Positions 17,144 to 26,006 of a DNA stretch of 64,000 bases are shown piece after piece (positions within the stretch are counted from its first letter, which is position 1; every line of letters begins with the position of its first letter). Source of the DNA: Microbacterium sp. AB (GTDB taxonomy: Bacteria > Actinomycetota > Actinomycetes > Actinomycetales > Microbacteriaceae); contig NZ_CP118157.1 in assembly GCF_032878875.1 (NCBI RefSeq), positions 248,001 to 312,000 of the forward strand, read 5' to 3'. The notes under the pieces are model-generated. The model was not told where the DNA came from. It did not search any database and worked only from the letters and a program-made list of their open reading frames with translations. The position numbers were made by a program, and so were the translations under genes.

Positions 17144-18178
17144 ATGACCGTCGTCGCGTCCGGACGACAGCGCCCCGCCGCCGGCGCCCGCGACCTGAGA
17201 GCCCTCCCGAAGGGCCATCTGCACCTGCACCTCGAGGCCGGGATGCGTCCGGCCACGCTCACCGACATGTGCCGGAGGCTCGGCATCGAGCCGCCGCCGA
17301 CGAGCGGCTTCACGGGCTTCACCGAGTTCGTGCGGTGCTACCGGGCGCTGCTCGCGGTGCTGCAGGCGCCGGAGCACCTCGAACGGCTCTTCCACGAGGT
17401 CTTCGAGGACCAGGCCGCCGACGGCGTCGTCTACGTCGAGCTGGCCGTGAGCCCCGCCCTCTACGCGGAGGCGTACGGCTCGACGCCCGCGGCGCTGGCG
17501 CGGATGGTCGCGTTCGCCGATGCGGCGTCGCGCGCCCACGGCGTCTCCCACGGCCTCATGGCGACCGTCGACCGCACGGCGGGCGCCGCACAGGCGGTCG
17601 AGGTCGCCCGCGCGGCGGCCGCGCTCGCCGGGGAGGGCGTCGTCGCGCTCGGGCTCGCGAACGACGAGCGCGGCTTCCCGTGCCGCGACTTCGCGGAGGC
17701 GTTCGCGATCGCGAGGGCCGCGGGGCTTCAGGCGACGCCGCACGCGGGCGAGCTCGCCGGCCCCGAGTCGGTGCGCGAGGCGATCGACGTCCTGCACGCC
17801 GACCGCGTGCTGCACGGCGTGCGGGCGATCGAGGACCCCGCCCTCGTCGCCGTGCTCGCGGAGCGCGGCATCCCGCTCGACGTCTGCCCGACGTCGAACG
17901 TGCTCCTCGACGTCGTCGACGCGATCGAGGACCATCCGCTGCCCCGCCTGCTCGCCGCGGGCGTGCGCTGCTCGATCAACGCGGACGACCCCCTCCTCTT
18001 CGGCCCGGGCATCCTCGCCGAGTACGAGACGTGTCGCACGGCCCTCGGGCTGAGCGACGTGCAGCTGGCGGCGTGCGCGTGGACCTCGATCGAGACGACG
18101 TCGGCGCCCGTCGAGGTGAAGGCCGCCGCGAGGGAACGGATGGACGCATGGATGGACGAGAAGGGGACGCAGGCATGA
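17144..18178 (+). CDS. Adenosine-deaminase-family metal-dependent hydrolase
   Basis: 344 aa amidohydrolase of the adenosine/adenine deaminase family. Metal and catalytic motifs are in order: K-G-H-L-H-L-H-L-E near residue 24, T-P-H-A-G-E near 200 (proton-shuttle glutamate), D-V-C-P-T-S-N near 247 and S-I-N-A-D-D-P near 277. The last motif is usually N-T-D-D-P; the metal-binding aspartate is kept. It hydrolytically removes an amino group from a purine- or pyrimidine-like ring in the cytoplasm. The ATG has a GAAGGAGGACC site. Placed between the importer and a monooxygenase, it probably processes the imported compound rather than serving general purine salvage. Confidence 0.87.
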   Translation: MTVVASGRQRPAAGARDLRALPKGHLHLHLEAGMRPATLTDMCRRLGIEPPPTSGFTGFTEFVRCYRALLAVLQAPEHLERLFHEVFEDQAADGVVYVELAVSPALYAEAYGSTPAALARMVAFADAASRAHGVSHGLMATVDRTAGAAQAVEVARAAAALAGEGVVALGLANDERGFPCRDFAEAFAIARAAGLQATPHAGELAGPESVREAIDVLHADRVLHGVRAIEDPALVAVLAERGIPLDVCPTSNVLLDVVDAIEDHPLPRLLAAGVRCSINADDPLLFGPGILAEYETCRTALGLSDVQLAACAWTSIETTSAPVEVKAAARERMDAWMDEKGTQA

Positions 18179-19563
18179 AGACGCTGCACTTCGGGGTGTT
18201 CGAGGTCATGGGGCCGCAGGTCGGCGGCACGTACAGCTGGCCGCACCCGCTGAGCGCGGGCATCGACTACCTCGACCCGGCGCACTGGATCCGGATGGCG
18301 CAGGTCGTCGAGGAGGCGGGGTTCGACTTCCTCTTCTTCGCCGGCGGCTACGGGTACCCCATCATCGGCGACGACGTCTCGCGCGTCTCGGTGGAGAAGG
18401 GGATCAACTTCTCGGGGCTGGACCCCGACTACATCATCCCCGTGCTCGCCCAGCACACCTCGACGCTCGGCTTCGTCGTCACGCAGTCGACGGGTCTCGA
18501 CCATCCGGCCCAGCTGGCCCGCCGCCTCTCGACGCTCGACCACCTGACGGGCGGGCGCATCGGCTGGAACATCGTCACGGGCGCCTCGCAGAACGCCGTG
18601 GCCGAGGTGTTCGGCCACGAGCGGATGGTGCCCCACGACACCCGCTACGACATGGCCGCCGAGTACGTCGAGCTCGCGTCGCGCCTGTGGGAGGAGGCAT
18701 GGGACGACGACGCGCTCGTCGCCGACCGCGCATCCGGCCTCTTCGCGCGTCGGGAGGGCGTGCACCGCATCGTCTACGAGGGGGAGCACTATCGCTCGCG
18801 CGGCTACTACGGCGCCCCGCCGTCGCCGCAGCGCACGCCCGTGCTCTTCCAGGCGGGGACCTCTCCGAAGGGGCGGGCCTTCGCCGCCGATCACGCCGAG
18901 TGCGTCTTCGTGCAGGGGACGACGCCCGCGCGCACGGCGGCGGCCGTCGCCGACATCCGCCGGCTGGCCGCGGAGCGGGGTCGCGACCCGGAGCGCCTCA
19001 AGCTCATGGCGGGCATGACCGTGTTCGTGGCGGAGACGGCGGACCGCGCCCGCGAGCTCGAGGCGGAGTTCGACGCGATGCAGACCGACGAGATCGTCGC
19101 CGCGCTCTACGCCGGGAACACGGGCATCGACCTGCTCTCGCTCGACCCCGACCGCACGCTCCAGCAGGTGCTCGACGCGGGCGGGCCCGTGGGCCAGATG
19201 GGCACGAGCAACATCGAGCGCTTCCTGGGCGAGGACGCGCCCACCGTGCGCGAGATCCTCGATCAGCTCCGCGGGCTCGGCACGCGCGGGTTCCGCGTCG
19301 TGGGCGACCCCGTCCGGGTCGCCGACCGGATCGAGGAGCTCGCCGCCGAGACCGACCTCGACGGCTTCCTCATCGAGCCCGTGTTCGAGCCGAACGACCT
19401 GCGGGCGTTCGGCGACCTCGTCATGCCGCTGCTGCGCGAGCGCGGGCGTCTCCGCGACGGCGAGCCGGGCCACACGCTGCGGTCACGTCTGACGGAAGGT
19501 CGCGGAGGCGACCGTCTCGGGAGCGCTCATCCCGTGCTGGGCCGTTCGGCGGCGACCGCCTGA
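18175..19563 (+). CDS. NtaA/DmoA-family FMN-dependent monooxygenase
   Basis: 462 aa bacterial luciferase-like monooxygenase of the NtaA/SnaA/DszA/DmoA group. That group uses FMNH2 from a separate reductase to oxidise aminopolycarboxylates, sulfur compounds or ring nitrogens. Visible features are H-P-L-S-A-G-I-D-Y near residue 24, T-L-D-H-L-T-G-G-R-I-G-W-N-I-V-T-G near 120-136, H-D-T-R-Y near 153, and the substrate-lid region around Y-R-S-R-G-Y-Y-G-A-P-P-S-P-Q-R-T-P. The ATG overlaps the deaminase stop by ATGA. No flavin reductase gene lies in the operon. It converges on cydDC with only 27 bp between, so a terminator there is likely though no strong hairpin was seen. Confidence 0.88.
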   Translation: MKTLHFGVFEVMGPQVGGTYSWPHPLSAGIDYLDPAHWIRMAQVVEEAGFDFLFFAGGYGYPIIGDDVSRVSVEKGINFSGLDPDYIIPVLAQHTSTLGFVVTQSTGLDHPAQLARRLSTLDHLTGGRIGWNIVTGASQNAVAEVFGHERMVPHDTRYDMAAEYVELASRLWEEAWDDDALVADRASGLFARREGVHRIVYEGEHYRSRGYYGAPPSPQRTPVLFQAGTSPKGRAFAADHAECVFVQGTTPARTAAAVADIRRLAAERGRDPERLKLMAGMTVFVAETADRARELEAEFDAMQTDEIVAALYAGNTGIDLLSLDPDRTLQQVLDAGGPVGQMGTSNIERFLGEDAPTVREILDQLRGLGTRGFRVVGDPVRVADRIEELAAETDLDGFLIEPVFEPNDLRAFGDLVMPLLRERGRLRDGEPGHTLRSRLTEGRGGDRLGSAHPVLGRSAATA

Positions 19564-19590
19564 GCGCAGGTGCGCGGCGCCCCGTGAGGC

Positions 19591-22500
19591 TCAGGCCGCG
19601 GGCAGCGCGACGACGACGTCGCCCGCCCGGCGGTCGTCCGCGCGATGCGAGACGAGGAGGACGACGCGGTCCTCTGTCGCCCCGCGGACATCCGTCATCA
19701 TCGCCTCCGCCGTGGGCGCGTCGAGGTGCGCGGTCGGCTCGTCGAGGAGGATGACGTCCGCCCGCGTGAGCAGCGCGCGCGCCACCGCGAGGCGCTGACG
19801 CTCGCCGCCGGAGAGCGCGGACCCTCCCGCGCCGACGCGCGTCGCGAGGCCGTCGGGCAGGGATGCGAGCAGGGGCGCGAGGCCCGCGCGCACGAGCGCG
19901 TCGTGCAGATCGGCGTCGTCGGGCGCGTCGGCGTGCGTGCGAGCGAGCAGGAGGTTGCCGCGCAGCGTGGAGTCGAACACGTACGCGTCCTGCGGGCACC
20001 AGGCGACCCGCTCGCGCCACGCGGCGGCGTCGAGGCCGGTGAGCGGCGTGCCGTCGGCGCGGACGGCGCCGCGGAGGACGGGCAGGGCGCCCATGACGGC
20101 CGACAGCAGGGTCGACTTCCCGGAGCCGGACGGCCCCTCCAGGACGAGCCAGCGTCCCGTCTCCGCGATCCCGCCGACGTCGGACACGGCGGGACGGTCC
20201 GTGCCGGGGTACTGCACGGCCACGTGGTCGAGAGCGAGCTCGGAGACGGGGGAGGACGGCTGCGCGTCGCCCCACGTCGCCTGCGGGGTCGGCTGCAGGG
20301 CCGGCGCGAGACGCCGCAGCACGGCGCGCAGGGCGGGCACCCGGTGCGCGGCCGAGACGAGGCCCGTCAGCGGCTCGAGGAGCGCGAGCGCGAGGAGCGC
20401 GATGACCGACGTCCGCTCGGCGGGCAGATCGGGCGAGAGCAGCGGCACCGCGAAGGCGAGGACGGTCGTCGTCGCCGTGATGACCGCTGCGCCGAGCCCC
20501 GCGGCCCAGGCGCTGCGGCGCTCCGCGGCGGCGAGGCGATCGGCGGCGGCGTCGAGCTCCTCCAGGGCCGCCCCGGCGACGCCGTTGCCGCGGAGGTCCG
20601 CCGCCGAGGCGGCGAGCGAGGCCGTGCCGCGGACGATCGCGGAGCGGGCCGCGATGCGCGCCCGTCCCGCCCCGCGCTCGGCGGCGATCGCGAGCGCCGA
20701 GGCGAGCGCCGTCGCCGCGACGAGGGAGACGACGACGAGCAGGGCCAGGTGCGGCGCGACGAAGGCGGTCGTCACCCCGGCGCCCGCGATGACGACGACG
20801 CCGACCGCGATCGGCGGCAGCACGCGGGGGAGCTGATCGCGTAGCTCGTCGGCGAGCGTCACGAGGTAGTCGAGCGGGGCGCCGCCCTCGAGCAGCCGCC
20901 GCGACCCCGCTCCGCGCGACGCGATCGCGCGCCACAGGCGCAGGCGCAGGTCGTCGACGACGCGGAAGGCCGCCTCGTGCGTCACGAGCCGCTCCGCGTA
21001 GCGACCGACCGACCGACCGATGCCGAACGCGCGCACGCCCACGATCGCGACGAGGAGGTACATGATGTACTCCTCGACGCTCGCGCGCACGATGAGCCAT
21101 CCCGACAGGGCCGTGAGCGCGAGGCCCAGGCTCGTCGCGACGGCGCCGAGCGCGATCGCGCCGATCCACGTCCACAGATGCGGTCGGATGAGCGAGCCGA
21201 GGGAGAGGGGCCTGCCCGGTCGCGTGGCGCGCACGTGCTCCGCTGCGGGCGGGATGCCGTCCGGAGGGGAGGCCGCCGCGTTCGCGGTCGTCGCACCCTC
21301 GTCCGCCGTGCCGTCGTGCGTCGTGCCGTCGTGCGTCGTGCCGTCGTGCCGCAGGCCGGCGGACGAGCGGGGGAGGGCCGGATGCCGGGCCGCGTCGGGC
21401 GCGTGCGGGGACCCTGCCGGACGCCCCGAGCCCACGGAGAGCTCCGACGTCGCGAGGGCGAGGGTCTCGGGCTCATGGCTCGCGAGGACGACGACGGCGT
21501 TCTCGGCGCGGCGCCGGATCGCGGCGCGCACGCGCTCGGCGGAGACGCGGTCGAGATGGGCCGTGGGCTCGTCGAGCACGAGCAGCCGGGCGCCGGCGTC
21601 CGCCCGCGCGAGGGCGCGGGCCACGGCGAGGCGTCGCTGCTCGCCGGGGCTCAGCTCCGGGACGGCGGCGTCGGCGACGTGCGCCAGGCCGAGCTCCGAG
21701 AGGCCGGCGAGGGGGTCCGCGGCGCCGTAGAGGGCGAGCTCCTCGCGCGGCGAGCCGCGGAAGCCGCGCGGCGCCTGCGGGGCCCAGCCCACGCCGTCCG
21801 CATCGACCCCGTGGATCGCCCCGGTCACCTGGGCGTCCGCGGGGAGCGTGCCGGTGAGGGCGGCGAGCAGTGTCGACTTGCCGGCGCCGCTCGGCCCCGA
21901 CACCGACACGATGCCGGACAGCGTCGCCGTGACGCCGTCGAGCACGGCGGCGCCGCGGCCGGCGTAGCGCACGCCGAGCCCCTCGAGGCGGACGGCGGCG
22001 TCCGCCTTCTCCGCGAGGAGGACATTCCTGCCGGAGGAGGAGGGATCCGCCGCGTCCGTCCTCCTGCCGCCGTCTTCTCCTGCGTGCGGGGACGCCGCGA
22101 CCGCGGAGACCTCTCCTCCCGCCGGCGAGAGGCCGGCCGCCGTGGGCGAGGGGCCGGCTCCCGCCGCCGTGCGGACGTCGCGGCCGGTCGCGCGGGCGAG
22201 CAGGGCCTTCGCGCGGTCGAGCGCCGCGAGGCCGTCCTGCGAGGCGTGGAACGCCGTGCCGACCTCGCGCAGCGCCGTGTAGCACTCGGGCGCGAGGATG
22301 AGGGCGAGGAGGGCGGGCTCGAGCTCGATCGTGCCGTTGAGGAGGCGCAGGCCGAGGAAAACCGCGACGACGGCGACGGAGATCGTCGCGATCAGCTCGA
22401 GCGCGAGCGCCGAGAGGAACGCCCAGCGCAGGGTCTCCTGCGTGCGCGTGCGATAGGCGCGCTGGATGTCGTCGAGCGCGCGGGTCTGCTGCTCGACGCG

Positions 22501-23181
22501 GCCGAGGCCGACGAGCACGGGGAGGCCGCGCGCGAGCTCGGACAGATGATCGGCGAGCCGGGAGAGCGCGGACAGCGCCTCGTCGGTGCGCTGCTGCGTG
22601 TGCCGGCCGATGAGCACCATGAACAGCGGCACGAGCGGCACGGTGAGCACGATGACGAGGGCGCTGAGCCAGTCGGCGCCGAGGACCCGGACGCCCACGA
22701 GGAGCGGCACGACGGCGGCGCCGATCATCGAGGGGAGGGACTGCGTGAAGTAGTCGTCCAGGTCGTCGAGGCCGTCGGAGGCGAGCACCGCCGTCGCGCC
22801 CCCGTCGACGTCGCCTCCCGCGATGCGGCGCCACAGGCGGCCGCGCAGGTCGCGCTTCACCCCCGTCGCGATGCGGCGGGCGAGGACGGACGACCCCCAT
22901 TCGGCGCCCGTGCGCAGCAGGGCGCCCGCCAGGCCCAGGACGACGATGAGCCGGGTCGCCTCCGCGTCGATGCCGCCGGCGTTCAGACCGGCGATGCCGC
23001 GCGCGATCGCCTCGGCGACGAGCACGAGGCCGAGCGCGCGGAGCGCGGCCAGCACCCCCAGCCCGAACAGCTGCGGCTTCGGGACGGGACCGAAGGACGG
23101 GGGCTGGAAGCCCGGGTCCTTCGCCGTGCGCTCCGCCTCGATGACCCAGGGGTCGATGCCCGGGGCCTCCGCGCGCGTCAC
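19591..23181 (-). CDS. cydDC: CydDC fusion: heterodimeric thiol-reductant ABC exporter in one polypeptide
   Basis: 1196 aa protein that joins the two halves of the exporter needed to assemble cytochrome bd. CydD half: membrane domain in residues 1 to about 330, then Walker A (G-P-S-G-A-G-K-S-T about 428), signature L-S-P-G-E-Q-R-R (about 508) and Walker B L-L-V-L-D-E-P-T-A-H-L-D. A linker at about residues 605-630 has repeated H-D-G-T-T units. CydC half: membrane domain about 660-940, Walker A G-P-S-G-S-G-K-S-T (about 1018), signature L-S-G-G-E-R-Q-R (about 1122) and V-I-L-L-D-E-P-T-A-H-L-D. The GTG at 23181 overlaps the cydB stop; a frame open up to 25917 is only antisense extension. Fusion is known in actinobacteria; many other bacteria have two genes. 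Confidence 0.94.
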   Translation of the reverse strand: MTRAEAPGIDPWVIEAERTAKDPGFQPPSFGPVPKPQLFGLGVLAALRALGLVLVAEAIARGIAGLNAGGIDAEATRLIVVLGLAGALLRTGAEWGSSVLARRIATGVKRDLRGRLWRRIAGGDVDGGATAVLASDGLDDLDDYFTQSLPSMIGAAVVPLLVGVRVLGADWLSALVIVLTVPLVPLFMVLIGRHTQQRTDEALSALSRLADHLSELARGLPVLVGLGRVEQQTRALDDIQRAYRTRTQETLRWAFLSALALELIATISVAVVAVFLGLRLLNGTIELEPALLALILAPECYTALREVGTAFHASQDGLAALDRAKALLARATGRDVRTAAGAGPSPTAAGLSPAGGEVSAVAASPHAGEDGGRRTDAADPSSSGRNVLLAEKADAAVRLEGLGVRYAGRGAAVLDGVTATLSGIVSVSGPSGAGKSTLLAALTGTLPADAQVTGAIHGVDADGVGWAPQAPRGFRGSPREELALYGAADPLAGLSELGLAHVADAAVPELSPGEQRRLAVARALARADAGARLLVLDEPTAHLDRVSAERVRAAIRRRAENAVVVLASHEPETLALATSELSVGSGRPAGSPHAPDAARHPALPRSSAGLRHDGTTHDGTTHDGTADEGATTANAAASPPDGIPPAAEHVRATRPGRPLSLGSLIRPHLWTWIGAIALGAVATSLGLALTALSGWLIVRASVEEYIMYLLVAIVGVRAFGIGRSVGRYAERLVTHEAAFRVVDDLRLRLWRAIASRGAGSRRLLEGGAPLDYLVTLADELRDQLPRVLPPIAVGVVVIAGAGVTTAFVAPHLALLVVVSLVAATALASALAIAAERGAGRARIAARSAIVRGTASLAASAADLRGNGVAGAALEELDAAADRLAAAERRSAWAAGLGAAVITATTTVLAFAVPLLSPDLPAERTSVIALLALALLEPLTGLVSAAHRVPALRAVLRRLAPALQPTPQATWGDAQPSSPVSELALDHVAVQYPGTDRPAVSDVGGIAETGRWLVLEGPSGSGKSTLLSAVMGALPVLRGAVRADGTPLTGLDAAAWRERVAWCPQDAYVFDSTLRGNLLLARTHADAPDDADLHDALVRAGLAPLLASLPDGLATRVGAGGSALSGGERQRLAVARALLTRADVILLDEPTAHLDAPTAEAMMTDVRGATEDRVVLLVSHRADDRRAGDVVVALPAA
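21308..21349. repeat. 15-bp in-frame tandem repeat in the CydD-CydC linker
   Basis: 2.8 exact copies of a 15-bp unit (21308-21322, 21323-21337, 21338-21349). It encodes repeated H-D-G-T-T in the flexible linker, so copy-number changes would only alter linker length. Confidence 0.85.
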
Positions 23182-24215
23182 TTCTCGCGCAGGACGGCGG
23201 GGAGCACGACGTGCGCGTCGGGGATCATGCCGGGCGTCACGCGCTGGCGGAAGATCCAGTAGCTCCACGCCTGGTACGCGAGGATGACGGGGAGTGCGAC
23301 GCACACGACGACGGTCATGACTCCCAGTGTGTACGAACCGCTCGACGCGTTCCAGACGGTGAGGTCGAAGGCGGGGTCGATCGTCGACGGCAGCACGTTC
23401 GGGAACATCGCGGCGAAGATCGCCGCGACGCCGAAGAGCCCGAAGCCGGCGTACCCCGTGAAGGCGAAGCCCTCCCGGCGACGGCGGGCGTTCGTCCAGC
23501 CGAAGGCCGCGGCGACGACCGCGAGGACGACGAACGCCCACGACAGCAGGGAGCCCCCCTGCTGGAACTGCACCCACAGGGCCCAGATCGCAGCCGGCGC
23601 GAGGCACAGGGGAGCCCAGGTCGCGGCGAACCGGCCGGCGCTCTCCCGGACGGGCCCGTCCGCCTTCAGCGCCAGGAACGTCGCGGAGTGGGCGAGGGCG
23701 TACCCCACCACGGCGAGGCCGCCGAGGACCGCCATGGGCGTGAGCCACACGAAGGGCCCGCCGACGCGGTCGCCGTTCTCGTTCAGGGGCAGCCCGGTCG
23801 AGGTGAGCGCGAGCGCCGCGCCGATGCAGAACGCGACGACGGCCGATCCGAGTCCGATCGCGTACGTCCAGAAGGCCGCCCACCGCGGGGAGGCGACCTT
23901 CCCGCGGTACTCGATGCCGACCGCCCGCATGATGAGCCCGATCAGGGTGATCGTGAGCGGGATGTAGAGCGTGGAGAAGAGCGACGCGTACCAGAGGGGG
24001 AACGCGGCGAAGATCCCCGCGCCCGCCGTGATGAGCCACACCTCGTTGCCGTCCCACACGGGGCCGATCGTGTTGAGCATGACCCGGCGGTCGTTGTCGC
24101 TCCGGGTGCGGAAGACCATGTGCATGCCGACGCCGAGATCGAAGCCCTCGAGCAGCAGGTAGCCGATCCAGAGCGCGGCGATCACGATGAACCAGACGAT
24201 GGGGAGCGGTTCCAT
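23178..24215 (-). CDS. cydB: Cytochrome bd ubiquinol/menaquinol oxidase subunit II
   Basis: 345 aa, the usual length. The N-terminus M-E-P-L-P-I-V-W-F-I-V-I-A-A-L-W-I-G-Y and the motif L-L-E-G-F-D-L-G-V-G-M are the CydB hallmark; G-P-V-W-D-G-N-E-V-W-L-I follows near residue 51. About eight membrane helices. It forms the terminal oxidase with CydA in the cytoplasmic membrane, transferring quinol electrons to oxygen without proton pumping and with high oxygen affinity. The gene lies 30 bp after cydA and overlaps cydDC by four bases. Confidence 0.96.
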   Translation of the reverse strand: MEPLPIVWFIVIAALWIGYLLLEGFDLGVGMHMVFRTRSDNDRRVMLNTIGPVWDGNEVWLITAGAGIFAAFPLWYASLFSTLYIPLTITLIGLIMRAVGIEYRGKVASPRWAAFWTYAIGLGSAVVAFCIGAALALTSTGLPLNENGDRVGGPFVWLTPMAVLGGLAVVGYALAHSATFLALKADGPVRESAGRFAATWAPLCLAPAAIWALWVQFQQGGSLLSWAFVVLAVVAAAFGWTNARRRREGFAFTGYAGFGLFGVAAIFAAMFPNVLPSTIDPAFDLTVWNASSGSYTLGVMTVVVCVALPVILAYQAWSYWIFRQRVTPGMIPDAHVVLPAVLREK

Positions 24216-24245
24216 GAGAGTTCCTCTGCAGTCTGCGGATCGGGA

Positions 24246-25829
24246 TCAGTAGGCGAAGGCGAGCACGTCGTCCCGCCTGCCCTGGTCGTCCGGGCCGTCG
24301 TCGTCCTCGTGGGCGTGCGACAGCTCCGGCATCGCGCTCGCGACCCCGCCGCGCACGTACTTCACGAGGAGGTACAGCTCGACGACGAGGAGCACCCCGT
24401 AGACGGCGGCCAGCGAGATCACGGAGAAGAGCAGCTCGCCGGCCGTCACCCCCGGAGAGACCGCCGCGGCGGTGAACATGAACACGCCGTCCACGCCGGT
24501 CGCATCGGGGTTCGGCGCGACGACGAAGGGCTGGCGCCCCATCTCGGTGAAGATCCATCCGGCGATGTTCGCCGCGAAGGGCGCGACGATCCCGAGGATG
24601 GCGAGGCGCATGATCCCCTTCGAGCGCGGGACGGTCCCCTTGCGCGTGAGCCAGAGCGCGATGACGGCGGCCGCCGCGACGATGCCGCCGAGCCCGATCA
24701 TGAGGCGGAAGCCCCAGTAGGTCACCCACATGACGGGCACGTACTCGACCTCGCTGCCCGCACGGTCGCCGTAGAGCGCGTCGTCGGGGATGGTCTCGCC
24801 GTACTGGTTCACGTACTCCGGCTCGAGGTCGTTGATGCCGGGCATCTCGGCGCCCCAGTCGCCCGTGCCGAGGAAGCCGAGGAGGCCGGGGATCTCGACG
24901 AGCGTGATGACGTCGTCGCAGTCGCGGGAGCCGGGGTCGCCGAGCGAGAGCAGGGAGAACGCCGAGCCGGTGTGGCATGCGGCCTCGGCCGCCGCCATCT
25001 TCATGGGCTGCTGCTCGTACATGAGCTTGCCCTGGACGTCTCCGGTGACGACCGTGCCGGCGAACCCGAGGATCGCGACGACGGCGCCGAACCGGAGCGA
25101 CCACAGCCACACGCCGTGGTCCTTCTCGTCCCGTCCGACGGCGGTGCTCGACCCGCCGACGACGACGTGACCGGTGTCGTCCACCGTGTCGATCCCGTCG
25201 TGCCGGCGCCGCCACAGGTGGTACCAGGCGATGCCGAGCAGGAACATGCCCGCCACGACGAGCGCGCCGAAGAGCGTGTGCGTGAACGCGGCGATCGCGG
25301 TGTTGTTCGTGAGCACGGCCCAGATGTCGGTCATGACGGGCCGTCCGTCGTCGCCGAGCTCGACGCCGACCGGGTGCTGCATCCAGGAGTTCGCGACGAT
25401 GATGAAGTACGCCGACAGCCACGAGCCGATCACGGCGCACCACAGCGCCATGAGGTGCAGCCCCTTGCGGAGGCGCCCCCATCCGAAGATCCAGATGCCG
25501 AGGAAGGTCGACTCGGCGAAGAACGCGAGCAGCCCCTCGAGGGCCAGCGGGGCGCCGAACACGTCGCCGACGAAGCGCGAGTACTCGCTCCAGGCCATGC
25601 CGAACTGGAACTCCTGCACGAGGCCCGTCGCCACGCCCAGGATGAAGTTGATGAGGTAGAGCTTCCCCCAGAACTTCGTCATCCGCAGGAACTTCTCGTC
25701 GCCCGTGCGGACCCATGCCGTCTGCATGATGGCGACCATCATGCCGAGGCCGATCGTGAGCGGCACCATGAGGTAGTGATAGACGGTCGTGATGCCGAAC
25801 TGCCACCGCGCGATGTCGAGGACGTCCAC
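24246..25829 (-). CDS. cydA: Cytochrome bd ubiquinol/menaquinol oxidase subunit I
   Basis: 527 aa. The GTG start at 25829 is preceded by AAGGAGAA and begins M-D-V-L-D-I-A-R-W-Q-F-G. The haem-ligand region T-T-V-Y-H-Y-L-M-V-P-L-T-I-G-L-G, the quinol loop G-D-V-Q-G-K-L-M-Y-E-Q-Q-P-M-K-M and G-R-Q-P-F near residue 427 are present. Two cysteines 19 residues apart just after the quinol-loop start (A-A-C-H-T-G and S-R-D-C-D-D) match the disulfide pair described in mycobacterial cytochrome bd. A charged C-terminal tail (H-A-H-E-D-D-D) follows the last helix. The gene diverges from blaI with two dyads in between, so repression by BlaI is likely. Confidence 0.96.
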   Translation of the reverse strand: MDVLDIARWQFGITTVYHYLMVPLTIGLGMMVAIMQTAWVRTGDEKFLRMTKFWGKLYLINFILGVATGLVQEFQFGMAWSEYSRFVGDVFGAPLALEGLLAFFAESTFLGIWIFGWGRLRKGLHLMALWCAVIGSWLSAYFIIVANSWMQHPVGVELGDDGRPVMTDIWAVLTNNTAIAAFTHTLFGALVVAGMFLLGIAWYHLWRRRHDGIDTVDDTGHVVVGGSSTAVGRDEKDHGVWLWSLRFGAVVAILGFAGTVVTGDVQGKLMYEQQPMKMAAAEAACHTGSAFSLLSLGDPGSRDCDDVITLVEIPGLLGFLGTGDWGAEMPGINDLEPEYVNQYGETIPDDALYGDRAGSEVEYVPVMWVTYWGFRLMIGLGGIVAAAAVIALWLTRKGTVPRSKGIMRLAILGIVAPFAANIAGWIFTEMGRQPFVVAPNPDATGVDGVFMFTAAAVSPGVTAGELLFSVISLAAVYGVLLVVELYLLVKYVRGGVASAMPELSHAHEDDDGPDDQGRRDDVLAFAY

Positions 25830-25881
25830 TCGAGTTCTCCTTCGGGACCTCATCGGCCCGGCCGATGATCCGGGCCAGGGT

Positions 25882-25902
25882 AATTCTACGACCTGTAGAA
25901 CT
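25882..25902. promoter_or_regulatory. Putative BlaI operator O1 overlapping the cydA -10 box
   Basis: Dyad with 8-nt arms (7 of 8 pairs match) and a 5-nt spacer: arms 25882-25889 and 25895-25902, core TTCTAC/GTAGAA. On the minus strand it contains TAGAAT (25888-25883), a good -10 box about 50 nt before the cydA start. Confidence 0.65.
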
Positions 25903-25923
25903 ACTTCGACACAGCATAGAAGA

Positions 25924-25944
25924 AATTCGACCGGGGGTAGAATT
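25924..25944. promoter_or_regulatory. Putative BlaI operator O2 overlapping the blaI -10 box
   Basis: Second dyad with the same half-site and the same 5-nt spacer: arms 25924-25931 and 25937-25944 (one mismatch). It contains plus-strand TAGAAT (25938-25943), a good -10 box for blaI. Its centre is 42 bp from that of O1, four DNA turns. Confidence 0.65.
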
Positions 25945-26006
25945 AGCGGGAAGGACGACCCGGACGGATGGTGCGGGTCGTGGACACAGGTTCCGAGGAG
26001 GTGCGC

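Noticed and set aside
21308..21349. Short exact repeats as a CRISPR array
   Set aside because: The units are contiguous, have no spacers and lie in frame in the CydDC linker.
19591..25917. A single minus-strand frame of 2108 codons covering cydDC, cydB and cydA regions
   Set aside because: Only the part from 23181 down shows protein-family motifs. The rest is an arginine/proline-rich shadow frame antisense or out of frame to cydA and cydB, a by-product of high GC.
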